Part shown: piece by piece, positions 52,497 through 62,398 of the stretch | Layout: each line of letters starts with the position of its first letter | Numbering within the stretch: the first letter of the stretch is position 1 | Assembly (NCBI RefSeq): GCF_014701195.1 | Contig: NZ_AP018712.1 | Coordinates: 372,001-436,000 of the forward strand | Length of the DNA: 64,000 nucleotides | Origin: Tepiditoga spiralis | Lineage (GTDB): Bacteria; Thermotogota; Thermotogae; Petrotogales; Petrotogaceae | Direction: 5' to 3' | Position numbers and translations under genes: made by a program | The notes under the pieces: generated by a model | Told to the model about the DNA's origin: nothing | Database searches by the model: none | The model's input: the letters and a program-made list of their open reading frames with translations, nothing else

Positions 52497-53727
52497 TTTT
52501 ATCCCTCCTCACTATACCATCTTTTATAACTGTTTCAATTATATTTACACCTGTATGATATGGTAAAAATTTATAAGATGGATATTCTAATATTATTATA
52601 TCAGCTTTTTTGCCTTTATCTATACTTCCAATTTCTTTTTCTAATCCAAGTGCTGCTGCTCCATTAATTGTTAATGCCGTTATAGTTTCTTCTATTGTCA
52701 TATTCATATAGATCGTTGCTAAAGATATCAATAGTGGTATTGAGTTTGAAAAACATGATCCAGGATTCATATCTGTTGCAAGTGCAACACTACATCCAGA
52801 GTCTATCATTTTTCTTGCATTTGCAAAGTTTTCTTTTAAACTAAATGCTGTTAATGGTAATAGTGTTGCTATTGTAGAGCTGTTTGCAAGTTTTTCAATT
52901 CCCGCATCAGATGTTTGTAATAAATGATCGGCAGATACTGCATTTATTTCAGCAGCTAATTTTGCTCCGCCAAGTTCAACTATTTCATCTGCGTGTATTT
53001 TAGATTTTAATCCATATTTTTGTGCTTCAAGTAATATTTTTTTTGATTGTTCTACTGTGAATACATTTTTTTCACAAAAAACATCACAAAACTTTGCCAA
53101 GTTTTCCTCTTTTACCTTTGGCAACATTTCTTTTATGAGTTTTTCTACGTATTCATCTGATTTACCTTTATATTCTTTTGGTATTGAATGTGCTCCTAAA
53201 AATGTTGGAATCACATCAATTGAATGGATTTCATTTAATTTTTTCATTACTCTTAATTGTTTTAATTCTGTTTCTAAGTTTAATCCATATCCACTTTTTC
53301 CTTCTACTGTAGTAACTCCAAAGTTCATCATTGAATCTAAACGTTTTTTACCTAGATTTACTAATTCTTCTTCTGTTGTGTTTCTTGTGTGTTTAACAGA
53401 ACTTGCAATTCCTCCGCCTTTTTCCATTATTTCCATATAGGTTTGACCTTTCAATCTCCAATCAAACTCTTCTTCTCTATATCCACCAAATACAAAGTGT
53501 GTGTGTGAATCTACAAATCCGGGAAGAACACTCTTCCCGGTTGCATCTATAACTTTATATTCTTTTTCATCTACTTTTATGTTTGTTCCAATGTCTGTTA
53601 TTATACCATTTTCAATTACTATTGTTCCATTTTTTATAACTTTAATATCGTTCATTTCTTTTCCTTTTTTAGAACTATATCCGGAACACGTTACTATTTC
53701 TGCAGCATTTTTTATTAAAAGTTTCAT
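52489..53727 (-). CDS. hutI: Imidazolonepropionase
   Basis: This 412-residue amidohydrolase has the metal motif VDSHTHFVFGGYREEEFDWRL followed by GGGIASSVKHTRNTTEEEL (HutI-specific). SKIHADEIVELGGAKLAAEINAVSADHLL and VALATDMNPGSCFSNSIPLLISLA supply the later His and Asp ligands. It opens the imidazolone ring to formimino-glutamate. It starts 3 bases after the ftcD stop codon. Confidence 0.95.
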   Translation of the reverse strand: MKLLIKNAAEIVTCSGYSSKKGKEMNDIKVIKNGTIVIENGIITDIGTNIKVDEKEYKVIDATGKSVLPGFVDSHTHFVFGGYREEEFDWRLKGQTYMEIMEKGGGIASSVKHTRNTTEEELVNLGKKRLDSMMNFGVTTVEGKSGYGLNLETELKQLRVMKKLNEIHSIDVIPTFLGAHSIPKEYKGKSDEYVEKLIKEMLPKVKEENLAKFCDVFCEKNVFTVEQSKKILLEAQKYGLKSKIHADEIVELGGAKLAAEINAVSADHLLQTSDAGIEKLANSSTIATLLPLTAFSLKENFANARKMIDSGCSVALATDMNPGSCFSNSIPLLISLATIYMNMTIEETITALTINGAAALGLEKEIGSIDKGKKADIIILEYPSYKFLPYHTGVNIIETVIKDGIVRRDKSV

Positions 53728-53729
53728 TA

Positions 53730-54626
53730 TTATTCCATTATCCTTGATTCAAGTATTTGGTCGGTTGAGAAGTTTTCTATTCCAAGATAATATTCAGCAA
53801 CATCAATGAGTGCCATCATTGGAACGAGTCCTATTATTTCAGTTCCTACTATACTAACGCCCCATCTTTTTGCTTCAAATTTTATCATTTCAAATGATTG
53901 ATAGAGTGATGTTTTTGAAAAGTCTGTCATGTTCATTGAAATTTGAACTATATTTCTATCTTTTAATTCAACTCCCATTGCTTTTACGTATCTTAATCCT
54001 CCACCTATGTATCTTACTTTTTTTGCTATTTTATCTGCTATTGATAAGTCATTTGTATTTAGGTTTACGTTAAATGCAACGAGTGGTGGTCTTGCTCCTA
54101 TTGCTACTACTCCTGCTGTAGGGTGTATCTTTTCTTCTCCAAAATCTGGATGCCATTTTTCTTCTTTTACCTTTTCAGCCATTCCTTCAAATTGACCTTT
54201 TCTTATTTTAGAAAGGTTTTGTCTGTGTTTTGCACTTGCTGATTTTTCATACAAAAATACAGGTAATTGATATTTTTCCCAAACTTCTTTTGCAACTTCT
54301 TTTGAAAGTTCTATACATTCTTCTGTTGTTGCATTTTTTATTGGTATGAAAGGTACAACGTCTGTTGCTCCCATTCTTGGGTGTTGCCCATGATGTTTTG
54401 TCATATCTATTTCTTTTATTGCAACTCCTATTGCTTCAATTACTGCTTTTTTCAATGGTTCTGGTTCTCCAACTACTGTTACAACTGATCTGTTGTGATC
54501 TGGATCAGATGAGTAATCTAATAGTTTTACTCCTTCTTTTCCTCTAAATGCATCTACTATTTTTTCTACTTTTTTTAAGTCTTGTCCTTCACTAAAGTTT
54601 GGTACACATTCTATTATTTTATTCAT
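53730..54626 (-). CDS. ftcD: Glutamate formimidoyltransferase
   Basis: This 298-residue protein has IIECVPNFSEGQDLKKVEKIVDAFRG, LLDYSSDPDHNRSVVTVVG, DMTKHHGQHPRMGATDVVPFIPIKNATTEECIELSKEVA and VGARPPLVAFNVNLNT-like segments. It transfers the formimino group from N-formimino-L-glutamate to THF, releasing glutamate. Here it is the short, transferase-only form, with the cyclodeaminase as a separate gene. Confidence 0.95.
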   Translation of the reverse strand: MNKIIECVPNFSEGQDLKKVEKIVDAFRGKEGVKLLDYSSDPDHNRSVVTVVGEPEPLKKAVIEAIGVAIKEIDMTKHHGQHPRMGATDVVPFIPIKNATTEECIELSKEVAKEVWEKYQLPVFLYEKSASAKHRQNLSKIRKGQFEGMAEKVKEEKWHPDFGEEKIHPTAGVVAIGARPPLVAFNVNLNTNDLSIADKIAKKVRYIGGGLRYVKAMGVELKDRNIVQISMNMTDFSKTSLYQSFEMIKFEAKRWGVSIVGTEIIGLVPMMALIDVAEYYLGIENFSTDQILESRIME

Positions 54627-54640
54627 TTTATCTCTCCTTT

Positions 54641-56656
54641 TTATAAATCAAAGTCTTTCATTACTTTGTTTATTAAATCTTGATTTGGTATGTATGGTAT
54701 TGTTATGTGATTTTCTGTATATGTTTTATTGTATTCAATACATGTTTCTATTGAGTTTTCATTTCTTGCCCAGTTTCTTCTTGCTACTCCTCCCATAACA
54801 TCCCATGGAATTGACATTTTTAATATGTTGTCTACTCTTTCACTTCCATCTAAAACCATTCCAAATCCACCATTTATTGCTTTTCCAATTCCTACTCCTC
54901 CACCATTGTGAAGTGCAACTAAGCTCATTCCTCTTGCAGCATTTCCTGCAAAACATTGTGTTGCCATATCTGCCATTATATTTGATCCATCTTTTATGTT
55001 TGATGTTTCTCTGTATGGTGAGTCAGTTCCACCTGTATCATGATGATCTCTTCCAAGCATTATAGGTCCAACTTCTCCATTTCTAACCATTTCATTGAAT
55101 TTTAATGCTATGTTCATTCTTCCTATTGCATCTTGATATAGTATTCTTGCTTGTGTTCCAACTACCAATTTATTTTTTTCAGCATCTCTTATCCAAACCC
55201 AGTTATCTCTGTCTTGACTTCTTCTATTTGGATCTATTAAGTCCATAGCTGCTTTATCTGTTTTTCTTAAATCTTCAGGGTTTCCTGATAAACAAACCCA
55301 TCTAAATGGTCCATATCCGTAATCAAAGAGCATTGGTCCCATTATATCTTCAACGTATGATGGAAAGATAAATCCTTCGGTTGTATCTACTCCATTTTTA
55401 GTTATTGTTTTATCTCCTGCATCATAAACTGCTCTCATGAAACTATTTCCATAATCAAAGAAATAAGATCCTTTATCTACAAGTCTTTTTATTACATGAT
55501 AATGTCTTATTAAACTTTCATCGACTTTTTTTCTGAACTCTTCTTTATTTTCTGCAAGCATTTTTGTTCTTTCATCAAATGTCAACCCAGCTGGGCAGTA
55601 TCCTCCATCATATGGTGCATGACATGAGGTTTGATCTGATAATAAATCTATGTGTATATTATTTTTGTCTGCATATTCTAATAAGTCTACTACATTTCCA
55701 TAGTAAGCTATTGCTATACTTTTTTCATTTTTTTGATATTCTTTAGCTATTTTAAATGCTTCTTCGCAGTTGTCTGTTACCTTTGAGATCCATCCTTGAT
55801 CGAGTCTTGTTTGTATTCTTGATCTATCAACTTCTGCTATTATTCCAACTCCATTTGCAATTTCAATTGATTTTCCTTGAGCACCACTCATTCCTCCAAG
55901 TCCTGAAGTTACATATAACTTTCCTTTTAAATCTCCATCTTGAGGTATACCCAATTTTAATCTTCCTGCGTTTAACAATGTGTTGAATGTACCATGAACT
56001 ATTCCTTGCGGTCCTATATACATCCATCCGCCTGCTGTCATTTGTCCATAGTTTGCAACACCCATTGCTTGAGCTTTTATCCAATTTTCTTGATCGTCAA
56101 ACATTCCAACCATTAATGCATTTGTTATTATTACTCTTGGTGCTAATTTGTGTGATTTAAAGAGTCCAAGTGGGTGTCCTGATTCTATAACTAAGGTTTG
56201 TTCATCTGTCATTACTTCTAAGTATTTTTTTATTAATCTGTATTGCATCCAGTTTTGACATACTTGACCAGTTTCACCATAAGTAACTAATTCATATGGA
56301 TAAAGTGCCACATCAAAATCTAAGTTGTTGTCTATCATTACTTGAAATGCTTTACCTTCTATTGTGTTTCCTTTATATTCATCAATAGGCTTTCCATATA
56401 ATTTTCCTGCTGGTCTGTATCTGTATCCATAAATTCTTCCTCTTGTCATGAGTTCTTCCATAAATTCTGGTGCTAATACTTCATGCAATTCTTCTGGAAC
56501 ATATCTTAAAGCATTTTTTAAAGCAATTTCTATTTCTTTTTTTGTTAATGTCAACTCTCTTTTTGGTGCTCTTCTTATTCCTTCTTCAAACTTTGGATAT
56601 TCTGGAAGTACATTGTCTAATTTTATAGTCATAGCTTTTGAAATATCACTATTCAT
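54641..56656 (-). CDS. hutU: Urocanate hydratase
   Basis: This 671-residue protein has an N-terminal extension, then GIRRAPKRELTLTKKEIEIALKNALRYVPEELHEVLAPEF. The NAD-binding core contains YGQMTAGGWMYIGPQGIVHGTFNTLLNAG and GKLYVTSGLGGMSGAQGKS, and LGRDHHDTGGTDSPYRETSN is also diagnostic. It is longer than the roughly 555-residue E. coli-type enzyme and resembles the long form of some anaerobes and eukaryotes. First gene of the hut operon. Confidence 0.95.
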   Translation of the reverse strand: MNSDISKAMTIKLDNVLPEYPKFEEGIRRAPKRELTLTKKEIEIALKNALRYVPEELHEVLAPEFMEELMTRGRIYGYRYRPAGKLYGKPIDEYKGNTIEGKAFQVMIDNNLDFDVALYPYELVTYGETGQVCQNWMQYRLIKKYLEVMTDEQTLVIESGHPLGLFKSHKLAPRVIITNALMVGMFDDQENWIKAQAMGVANYGQMTAGGWMYIGPQGIVHGTFNTLLNAGRLKLGIPQDGDLKGKLYVTSGLGGMSGAQGKSIEIANGVGIIAEVDRSRIQTRLDQGWISKVTDNCEEAFKIAKEYQKNEKSIAIAYYGNVVDLLEYADKNNIHIDLLSDQTSCHAPYDGGYCPAGLTFDERTKMLAENKEEFRKKVDESLIRHYHVIKRLVDKGSYFFDYGNSFMRAVYDAGDKTITKNGVDTTEGFIFPSYVEDIMGPMLFDYGYGPFRWVCLSGNPEDLRKTDKAAMDLIDPNRRSQDRDNWVWIRDAEKNKLVVGTQARILYQDAIGRMNIALKFNEMVRNGEVGPIMLGRDHHDTGGTDSPYRETSNIKDGSNIMADMATQCFAGNAARGMSLVALHNGGGVGIGKAINGGFGMVLDGSERVDNILKMSIPWDVMGGVARRNWARNENSIETCIEYNKTYTENHITIPYIPNQDLINKVMKDFDL

Positions 56657-56687
56657 ACTATTTCCCCCTTTTTTTATTTATATTTTT

Positions 56688-56717
56688 ATTATATCATTCA
56701 TTGAATAAACCTGTAAA
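56688..56717 (-). promoter_or_regulatory. Promoter of the hut operon
   Basis: On the minus strand, TTTACA (56717-56712) and TATAAT (56693-56688) are 18 bases apart and about 30 bases before the hutU ATG. Confidence 0.7.
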
Positions 56718-57018
56718 ATTATGTTTTAACCAATTAATAGTATTTAGCCTTTTTTGATTAAACAAATCATTATTTTACTAAAACTACCATGATTTATACT
56801 ACAAAAAAACATATTTTTATATCTATAATTGTTAAAAGATAGTAATATTGATAATTAATGCAAAAAATTTTAAAAATTGAAATAGATGGCGATTAATCCT
56901 TTTAGAAAGTAATTAATGGGGTTATACTCGTTTAAAATACATTAATGTGGGGTAGAAAATATATTATTAAAAATGTTATTATTTTATTATACAAACAAAC
57001 ACAGAGGGAGGTTTTATT
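56718..57018. other. Intergenic region between the divergent hut and ornithine operons
   Basis: No gene, clear riboswitch or terminator was seen. It must contain the ord promoter, but I found no convincing -35/-10 pair. A GAGGGAGG ribosome site lies at the right end. Confidence 0.5.
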
Positions 57019-58035
57019 ATGTATAGAGTTGCCGTATGGGGCTTCGGTGCAATGGGTAGTGGAATCGTTAGAAACATTATAAGTAAATATGAATTAAAAC
57101 TCGTTGGAGTTCACGATGCAAGAGTAGATTATATTGGAAAAGATGTTGGTACATTATTAGGTTTAGAAGAAGTAGGCGTTAAAGTTCATGATAATCCTAT
57201 GAAAATGATCGATGAAACTAATCCTGATTTAGTTGTTATTGCAACAAACTCTTTTGTAAGTGTTGTAAAGGATCAAATTTTATCTGTAGTAAAGAAAAAT
57301 GTAAATGTAGTGACAATAGCAGAAGAAATGGCTCACTCTTTTTATACACATCCAGAAGAATCACTTGAAATTGATAACACAGCAAGAAGACACGGAGTTA
57401 CTGTTTTAGGAACTGGTGTTAATCCTGGATTTGTTTTAGATACATTGGTAATTGCTTTAACTGGAGCATCATTAAATGTTAAAAAGATAAAAGCTGCAAG
57501 AATAAATGATCTTTCACCATTTGGACCAACTGTTATGCAAACACAAGGCGTTGGTACAACTGTTGAAGAATTTGAAAAAGGTATAAATGATGGTTCAATT
57601 GTTGGACATATAGGATTTGAACAATCAATTCACATGATCGCTGATGCTATGGGTTGGCACATAGATAGAATTGAACAAGAAAGAAAACCAATAGTTTCAA
57701 ATGTATACAGAGAAACAAAGTATGTAAAGGTTGAAAAAGGCATGGTTGCTGGATGTAATCACACTGCAAAGGCTTATATGGGTGATGAATGTGTAATTGA
57801 ACTTGAACATCCTCAACAAGTTCTTCCTGAACTTGAAGATGTAAATACAGGAGATTACATTTGGGTAGAAGGAAATCCTGATCTTTCACTTTCTATAAAA
57901 CCTGAAATTCCTGGTGGAAAAGGAACTATGGCAATAGCAACTAATATGATTCCTGCAGTAATAGAATCAGAAGCTGGATTAATGACTATGTCCGATCTTC
58001 CTGTTCCAAGAGCTTTAATAGGCGAACTTTATTAA
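57019..58035 (+). CDS. ord: 2,4-diaminopentanoate dehydrogenase
   Basis: This 338-residue NAD(P)-dependent enzyme begins [45 protein letters not shown] and has [25 protein letters not shown], typical of Ord. It oxidatively deaminates (2R,4S)-2,4-diaminopentanoate to 2-amino-4-oxopentanoate. First gene of the ornithine fermentation operon; a strong terminator-like hairpin separates it from ortA. Confidence 0.95.
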   Translation: MYRVAVWGFGAMGSGIVRNIISKYELKLVGVHDARVDYIGKDVGTLLGLEEVGVKVHDNPMKMIDETNPDLVVIATNSFVSVVKDQILSVVKKNVNVVTIAEEMAHSFYTHPEESLEIDNTARRHGVTVLGTGVNPGFVLDTLVIALTGASLNVKKIKAARINDLSPFGPTVMQTQGVGTTVEEFEKGINDGSIVGHIGFEQSIHMIADAMGWHIDRIEQERKPIVSNVYRETKYVKVEKGMVAGCNHTAKAYMGDECVIELEHPQQVLPELEDVNTGDYIWVEGNPDLSLSIKPEIPGGKGTMAIATNMIPAVIESEAGLMTMSDLPVPRALIGELY

Positions 58036-58043
58036 AAAATAAT

Positions 58044-58067
58044 GGGTCGGGAAACCGACCCTTTTTT
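58044..58067 (+). terminator. Terminator-like hairpin inside the ornithine operon
   Basis: GGGTCGG/CCGACCC with a GAAA tetraloop, followed by TTTTTT. It lies between ord and ortA, where it would lower expression of the downstream genes relative to ord. Confidence 0.85.
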
Positions 58068-58087
58068 AAAATAGTGAGGTGAAAAAA

Positions 58088-58393
58088 ATGAGTGCAAAAA
58101 AAGGTGATTGGGTACAAATACACTTCATTGCATTAAAACCTGAAGAAAGATCACCAAGACTTCCTGAAGATACTAAAAAAGTTCCTCTTGAAATAAAAAT
58201 AAAGGGATTTCTTGAAAATGATTCAGCTAATATAGGAGATATAGTTAAGATAAAAACAAATGTTGGAAGAGTTGTTGAAGGTAAATTAATTTCCATAAAT
58301 CCTGTTTATGAACATAACTTTGGCGAACCTGTTCCAGAACTTTTAAAAATTTCAAATCAGTTATGGGACATTTTAGAAGGTGATTCAAAATGA
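58088..58393 (+). CDS. ortA: 2-amino-4-oxopentanoate thiolase, subunit OrtA
   Basis: This 101-residue protein contains KKGDWVQIHFIALKPEERSPRLPEDTKKVPLEIKIKGFLE and TNVGRVVEGKLISINPVYEHNFGEPVPELL, the conserved OrtA features. With OrtB it splits 2-amino-4-oxopentanoate with CoA into acetyl-CoA and D-alanine. The ATG 58088 is 7 bases after a TGAGGTG site; the GTG at 58079 is part of that site. It overlaps ortB by 4 bases. Confidence 0.93.
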   Translation: MSAKKGDWVQIHFIALKPEERSPRLPEDTKKVPLEIKIKGFLENDSANIGDIVKIKTNVGRVVEGKLISINPVYEHNFGEPVPELLKISNQLWDILEGDSK

Positions 58394-59793
58394 ATACTTA
58401 TGAAGAAGTAATGGCAAGAAAAAATAAAATAATGAAAAAGTCTGTTGGAGTGGATTATTCAAAGTATGAACAAGAAGGCATTGCTTTTGATTATGAAAAA
58501 ATGATGAAAGATGCTGGATATACTATTGAAGAAATGAGAAAAATACAAAGTGAAACTGGTGTTGGTAATACACCTTTAGTTGAACTTAAAAATATAAATA
58601 AATTAATAAAAAAACTTGCTCCAAAAGGAAAAGGTGCAAGAATTTTTGTAAAGGATGAAGAAAAAAATCCTTCTGGATCATTTAAAGATAGAAGAGCATC
58701 TATAAGTGCTTATAGAGCAAAAGAACTTGGTTATAAGGGCGTAATGGCTGCCACAAGTGGAAATTATGGAGCTGCTGTTGCTTCACAAGCTGCTAAAAGA
58801 GGTTTGCGTTCTATAATAGTGCAAGAAGCTTTTGATTCAAGAGGTGTTGGTCAACCAGAAATACTTGAAAAAACAAGAGCCTGTGAAGCTTATGGTTCTG
58901 AAGTTGTTCAAATGTCTGTTGGACCTGAATTATTTTATTATTTTTTACTATTATTAGATGAAACAGGATATTTTAATGCATCTCTTTACACTCCTTTTGG
59001 AATTAAAGGTGTAGAAACTCTTGGATATGAAATAGCAATACAATGTAAAGAATTAACAGGAAAGTTCCCAGATGCAGTTGTTTCAACTCATGCTGGTGGC
59101 GGAATAACAACAGGAACAGCAAGAGGTTTACAAATGGCTGGAGCAAACAATACAAAAGTTATTGGGGCTAGTGTTGATTTGAGTGGTTTACACATGGCTT
59201 CCGATACTGCATTCAATAAAAAATCTTTTACAACTGGGCATACAGGTTTTGGAATACCTTTTGCAACCTTCCCAGATAGATCAGATGTTCCAAGAAATGC
59301 TGCAAGAGTTTTAAGATATATGGATAGATATTTATTAGTAACTCAAGGAGAAGTATTCTATATGACTGAAGCACTTGCAAATATTGAAGGTATGCAAAGA
59401 GGTCCTGCAGGAAACACATCTTTAACAGCTGCTTTTGCTCTTGCTATGGAAATGAATGAGGATGAGGTAATAGTTGTAAATGAAACAGAATATACAGGAG
59501 CAGGAAAGTTACCTTCAGCTCAATTAACTTTTGCAAAGAAAAATGGTATAGAAATAAAAGTAGGAGATCCTGTTAAAGAAGATAAACCTGGTGAAAAAAT
59601 AGTAATACCAGAACATCCATCAATGATAAAATACATAGAATATCCTATGGAAAAACTCAAAAAATCTTACTTAAAGAACTTAATAAAGATGGAAAATAAA
59701 ACAGAATTTTCTGATTTTGAATATGAATACCTTGAAAAAGAATTAAAAGCAGATAAAAAAACCATTGAAAATTATATAAATGAACTAAAATAA
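58390..59793 (+). CDS. ortB: 2-amino-4-oxopentanoate thiolase, subunit OrtB (PLP)
   Basis: This 467-residue fold-type II PLP enzyme has the Schiff-base Lys in NPSGSFKDRRAS (Lys99). The phosphate/substrate loop is AATSGNYGAAVASQAAKRG, followed by VVSTHAGGGITTGTARGLQ and GMQRGPAGNTSLTAAFAL. It resembles threonine synthase in fold but lies between ortA and oraS, as in clostridial ornithine operons. It carries out the PLP chemistry of the thiolytic cleavage. Confidence 0.94.
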   Translation: MNTYEEVMARKNKIMKKSVGVDYSKYEQEGIAFDYEKMMKDAGYTIEEMRKIQSETGVGNTPLVELKNINKLIKKLAPKGKGARIFVKDEEKNPSGSFKDRRASISAYRAKELGYKGVMAATSGNYGAAVASQAAKRGLRSIIVQEAFDSRGVGQPEILEKTRACEAYGSEVVQMSVGPELFYYFLLLLDETGYFNASLYTPFGIKGVETLGYEIAIQCKELTGKFPDAVVSTHAGGGITTGTARGLQMAGANNTKVIGASVDLSGLHMASDTAFNKKSFTTGHTGFGIPFATFPDRSDVPRNAARVLRYMDRYLLVTQGEVFYMTEALANIEGMQRGPAGNTSLTAAFALAMEMNEDEVIVVNETEYTGAGKLPSAQLTFAKKNGIEIKVGDPVKEDKPGEKIVIPEHPSMIKYIEYPMEKLKKSYLKNLIKMENKTEFSDFEYEYLEKELKADKKTIENYINELK

Positions 59794-59826
59794 AAACACA
59801 CAACACACACGAACAGGAGGTAAAAA

Positions 59827-60195
59827 ATGAAAGAAAGAATTGATGATTTTAAAGAAAGATCAAAACATCTTCAAAATATGACAGATGAACAACTTGAAAA
59901 ATACTTTTGGGAATTAGTTGAAAAAACTGTAAATCCAATGGTAGAACTTGCAGAAAAACATACAACAAAATCAATAGAAAGATCTGTACTTTTAAGAATG
60001 GGGTTCAATTCATTACAAGCAGCTGCTCTTGTTGACAAAATCTTTGAAAAGAACTTACTTTCAAAAGGAGCAGGACATGTAATATGGAAAGTAGCAAAAA
60101 ATAATAACCTTGATGTAATTGAAGCAGGGAAACAAATGATAGAAGGAAAGTATTGGGAAGAAGCTGTTGAACTTTTCAAAGGGGGCGAAAAATAA
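59827..60195 (+). CDS. oraS: D-ornithine 4,5-aminomutase, small subunit
   Basis: This 122-residue helical protein has RIDDFKERSKHLQNMTDEQLEKYFWELVEKTVNPMVELAEKHTTKSIERSVLLRMGFNSLQAAALV, then GAGHVIWKVAKN. It matches the OraS subunit that completes the adenosylcobalamin-dependent aminomutase with OraE. A clear CAGGAGGT site precedes it. Its stop overlaps the oraE start by one base. Confidence 0.94.
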   Translation: MKERIDDFKERSKHLQNMTDEQLEKYFWELVEKTVNPMVELAEKHTTKSIERSVLLRMGFNSLQAAALVDKIFEKNLLSKGAGHVIWKVAKNNNLDVIEAGKQMIEGKYWEEAVELFKGGEK

Positions 60196-62375
60196 TGGAT
60201 TTAAAACCAAATGAAAAGTTAGATGTAAATGAAATATTAAAAGATTTAGAAAGTTACGTTCCCCGAAGAAAAGGATGGGCATGGAGAAAACATGTTGATG
60301 AAGCAAAAAAACATGATTTTACATACTATCAAACATCTGAAGATTTAAAAAACTCTGTTCCACTACCATCTGCTCATTACTTTGGAAATATTGATCCACA
60401 ACCAGATGAAGTAATAACTTCAGAAATAGCTTCTGGAAAGTTTGAAGAAGACATAAGAAGAATGAGAATGGCTGCATGGCATGGTGCAGATCATATAATG
60501 GTTATAAGAACACTTGGTCAAAGCCATATTGATGGTTTAATAGAAGGAACACCTGAAGGTATAGGTGGAATACCAATAACAAGAAAACAATTGAGAGCTT
60601 CAAGAAAAGCTTGTGATTTAATAGAAGATGAAATTGGTAGACCTATTAATTTTCACAGTTATGTTTCTGGAGTTGCTGGCCCTGAAATAGCTGTATTATT
60701 TGCTGAAGAAGGAGTAAACGCAGCTCATCAAGATCCACAATACAATGTTTTATACAGAGGAATTAATCCTATAAGATCATTTGTTGATGCAGCTGCTGCA
60801 AAACATGTAATGGCATCTGTTGATATGCTTCAAATAGATGGTGCTCATAATGCAAACGCTTCTGCAAAAAAGGCTTGGAATGTTATGCCTGAATTAATAG
60901 TTCAACATGGTATAAACTGTATGTTTTCTGTTAAAGCTGGTATGAAAAAAGATTTAATATCTTTATCAACAGTTCCACCAACAACAGTTCCATCACCAGA
61001 GTTTAGAATGAATTTAATCTATGCATTGACCTTAAGAGAAGTTATGAGAGATTATAAGTTTAGAGCACAAATGAATACAAGATATATAGAAGCTGATTTA
61101 TTTGATGCAACAAGAATTCATACATTGAATACAGTCCTTTCAAGATTAACTTCAGCAGATATACAATCAACTATTACACCAGATGAAGGTAGAAATGTTC
61201 CATGGCATATAAATTCTATAAGAGGTGTAGAAACTGCTAAACATGCTTTAATATCTCTTGATGGAATCAAAAAATATGTAAAGATAGATGAAGAAGCTGT
61301 AAGACCTGAAATAAGAGAATTAAAGATGAGAGCAATATTAATGCTTGAAGAAATTCAAGAAATGGGTGGATACTTTGAAGCTGTTGAAGATGGTATTTTT
61401 GTAGACAATGGTAACTATCCAGAAAGACACGGAGACGGCATTAAAAGGCCTAAGAATGGCGGTATAGGTGCAGGAACAATTGTTCCAAGAGATGAAGATT
61501 ACTTTGCACCTGTTTCAGCACATTTTGGATACAATAAATTACCTGAAGGTATAGAAAAACCAGAAGATGCTATTGGCGGAGATACGCTTCATAAACCAGA
61601 AAAAATACAATATATAGATGAACTTGATGAAAATGACAATGTAAACACAAGACTAAAAGAAGTAAATGAAAATAGAGCAAAAGGTTTAATAAAACCAGAA
61701 GTTGAATGGAGTTATGATGGAGTAATTCAACTCGATATGACAATACCAGATACACCAGAATACGCTGAAGCTGCAGCAATTGAAATATGTAAAAAAATGA
61801 ACCTTGAAGAAATTCAAGTTATAAGTAAAACCGTACTTCATCCAACGGAAGGTACATACGTTGAATTGAGGGCAAAGGTTCCATTCTTTGTAAAAAGAGA
61901 TGAATTAACCTTACCTAAAAAACCAGATTTACTCGAAGAAGATGTATTGTTTGATTTCTTTAAAAAGCATCCAACAAAAGTAGTAGCAGGAACTGTAGGA
62001 AATGATGAACACAACGTTGGTATGAGAGAAATACTTGATATAAAACATGGTGGAATTGAAAAGTATGGAGTTAAATACACATATCTTGGAACATCTGTTC
62101 CTCCTGAAAAAATGATTGACGCTGCAATAGAAACAGGTGCAAGTGCAATACTTGCTTCATTTATAGTAACACACAGCGATGTTCATGTAGAAAATATGAA
62201 AAAACTTCATGAACTTGCAATTGAAAAAGGTATAAGAGATAAAGTTTTAATAATAGTAGGTGGAACACAATTAAATAATGATATAGCCGTAGAAAATCAT
62301 ATGGATGCTGGATTTGGAAGAGGAACAAAAGGAATTCACGTTGCAACTTATTTATGTAAACAATTACAAAAATAA
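60195..62375 (+). CDS. oraE: D-ornithine 4,5-aminomutase, large subunit
   Basis: This 726-residue enzyme depends on adenosylcobalamin and PLP. The N-terminal about 550 residues form the catalytic barrel (VPLPSAHYFGNIDPQPDEVITSEIASGKFEEDIRRMRMAAWHGADHIMVIRTLGQSH). The C-terminal domain has the base-off B12 motif D-x-H-x-x-G (Asp604, His606, Gly609 in GNDEHNVG) followed by LGTSVPPEKMIDAA and VGGTQLNND. It converts D-ornithine to 2,4-diaminopentanoate. No ornithine racemase gene is in the window. Confidence 0.96.
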   Translation: MDLKPNEKLDVNEILKDLESYVPRRKGWAWRKHVDEAKKHDFTYYQTSEDLKNSVPLPSAHYFGNIDPQPDEVITSEIASGKFEEDIRRMRMAAWHGADHIMVIRTLGQSHIDGLIEGTPEGIGGIPITRKQLRASRKACDLIEDEIGRPINFHSYVSGVAGPEIAVLFAEEGVNAAHQDPQYNVLYRGINPIRSFVDAAAAKHVMASVDMLQIDGAHNANASAKKAWNVMPELIVQHGINCMFSVKAGMKKDLISLSTVPPTTVPSPEFRMNLIYALTLREVMRDYKFRAQMNTRYIEADLFDATRIHTLNTVLSRLTSADIQSTITPDEGRNVPWHINSIRGVETAKHALISLDGIKKYVKIDEEAVRPEIRELKMRAILMLEEIQEMGGYFEAVEDGIFVDNGNYPERHGDGIKRPKNGGIGAGTIVPRDEDYFAPVSAHFGYNKLPEGIEKPEDAIGGDTLHKPEKIQYIDELDENDNVNTRLKEVNENRAKGLIKPEVEWSYDGVIQLDMTIPDTPEYAEAAAIEICKKMNLEEIQVISKTVLHPTEGTYVELRAKVPFFVKRDELTLPKKPDLLEEDVLFDFFKKHPTKVVAGTVGNDEHNVGMREILDIKHGGIEKYGVKYTYLGTSVPPEKMIDAAIETGASAILASFIVTHSDVHVENMKKLHELAIEKGIRDKVLIIVGGTQLNNDIAVENHMDAGFGRGTKGIHVATYLCKQLQK

Positions 62376-62397
62376 AAGCGAGCTTATGCTCGCTTTT
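62374..62397. terminator. Bidirectional terminator after oraE
   Basis: AAAAGCGAGC/GCTCGCTTTT with loop TTAT and a following T run. It lies between oraE and the convergent AAA/nuclease gene. Confidence 0.88.
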
Positions 62398-62398
62398 T

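Noticed and set aside
55863-56084. Antisense open frame inside hutU, and similar long shadow frames (for example 20555-20974 and 25717-26019)
   Set aside because: They lack ribosome sites, overlap strongly conserved genes completely, and have composition expected from complementary-strand shadows.
56718-57018. A cobalamin riboswitch before the B12-dependent aminomutase operon
   Set aside because: No B12-box-like conserved core or multi-stem structure was recognisable in this AT-rich stretch.
58044-58067. The hairpin as the true end of the ornithine operon, with ortA having its own promoter
   Set aside because: Only 20 bases separate the hairpin from the ortA start codon, too few for a promoter with a normal leader. 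Attenuation or processing fits better.
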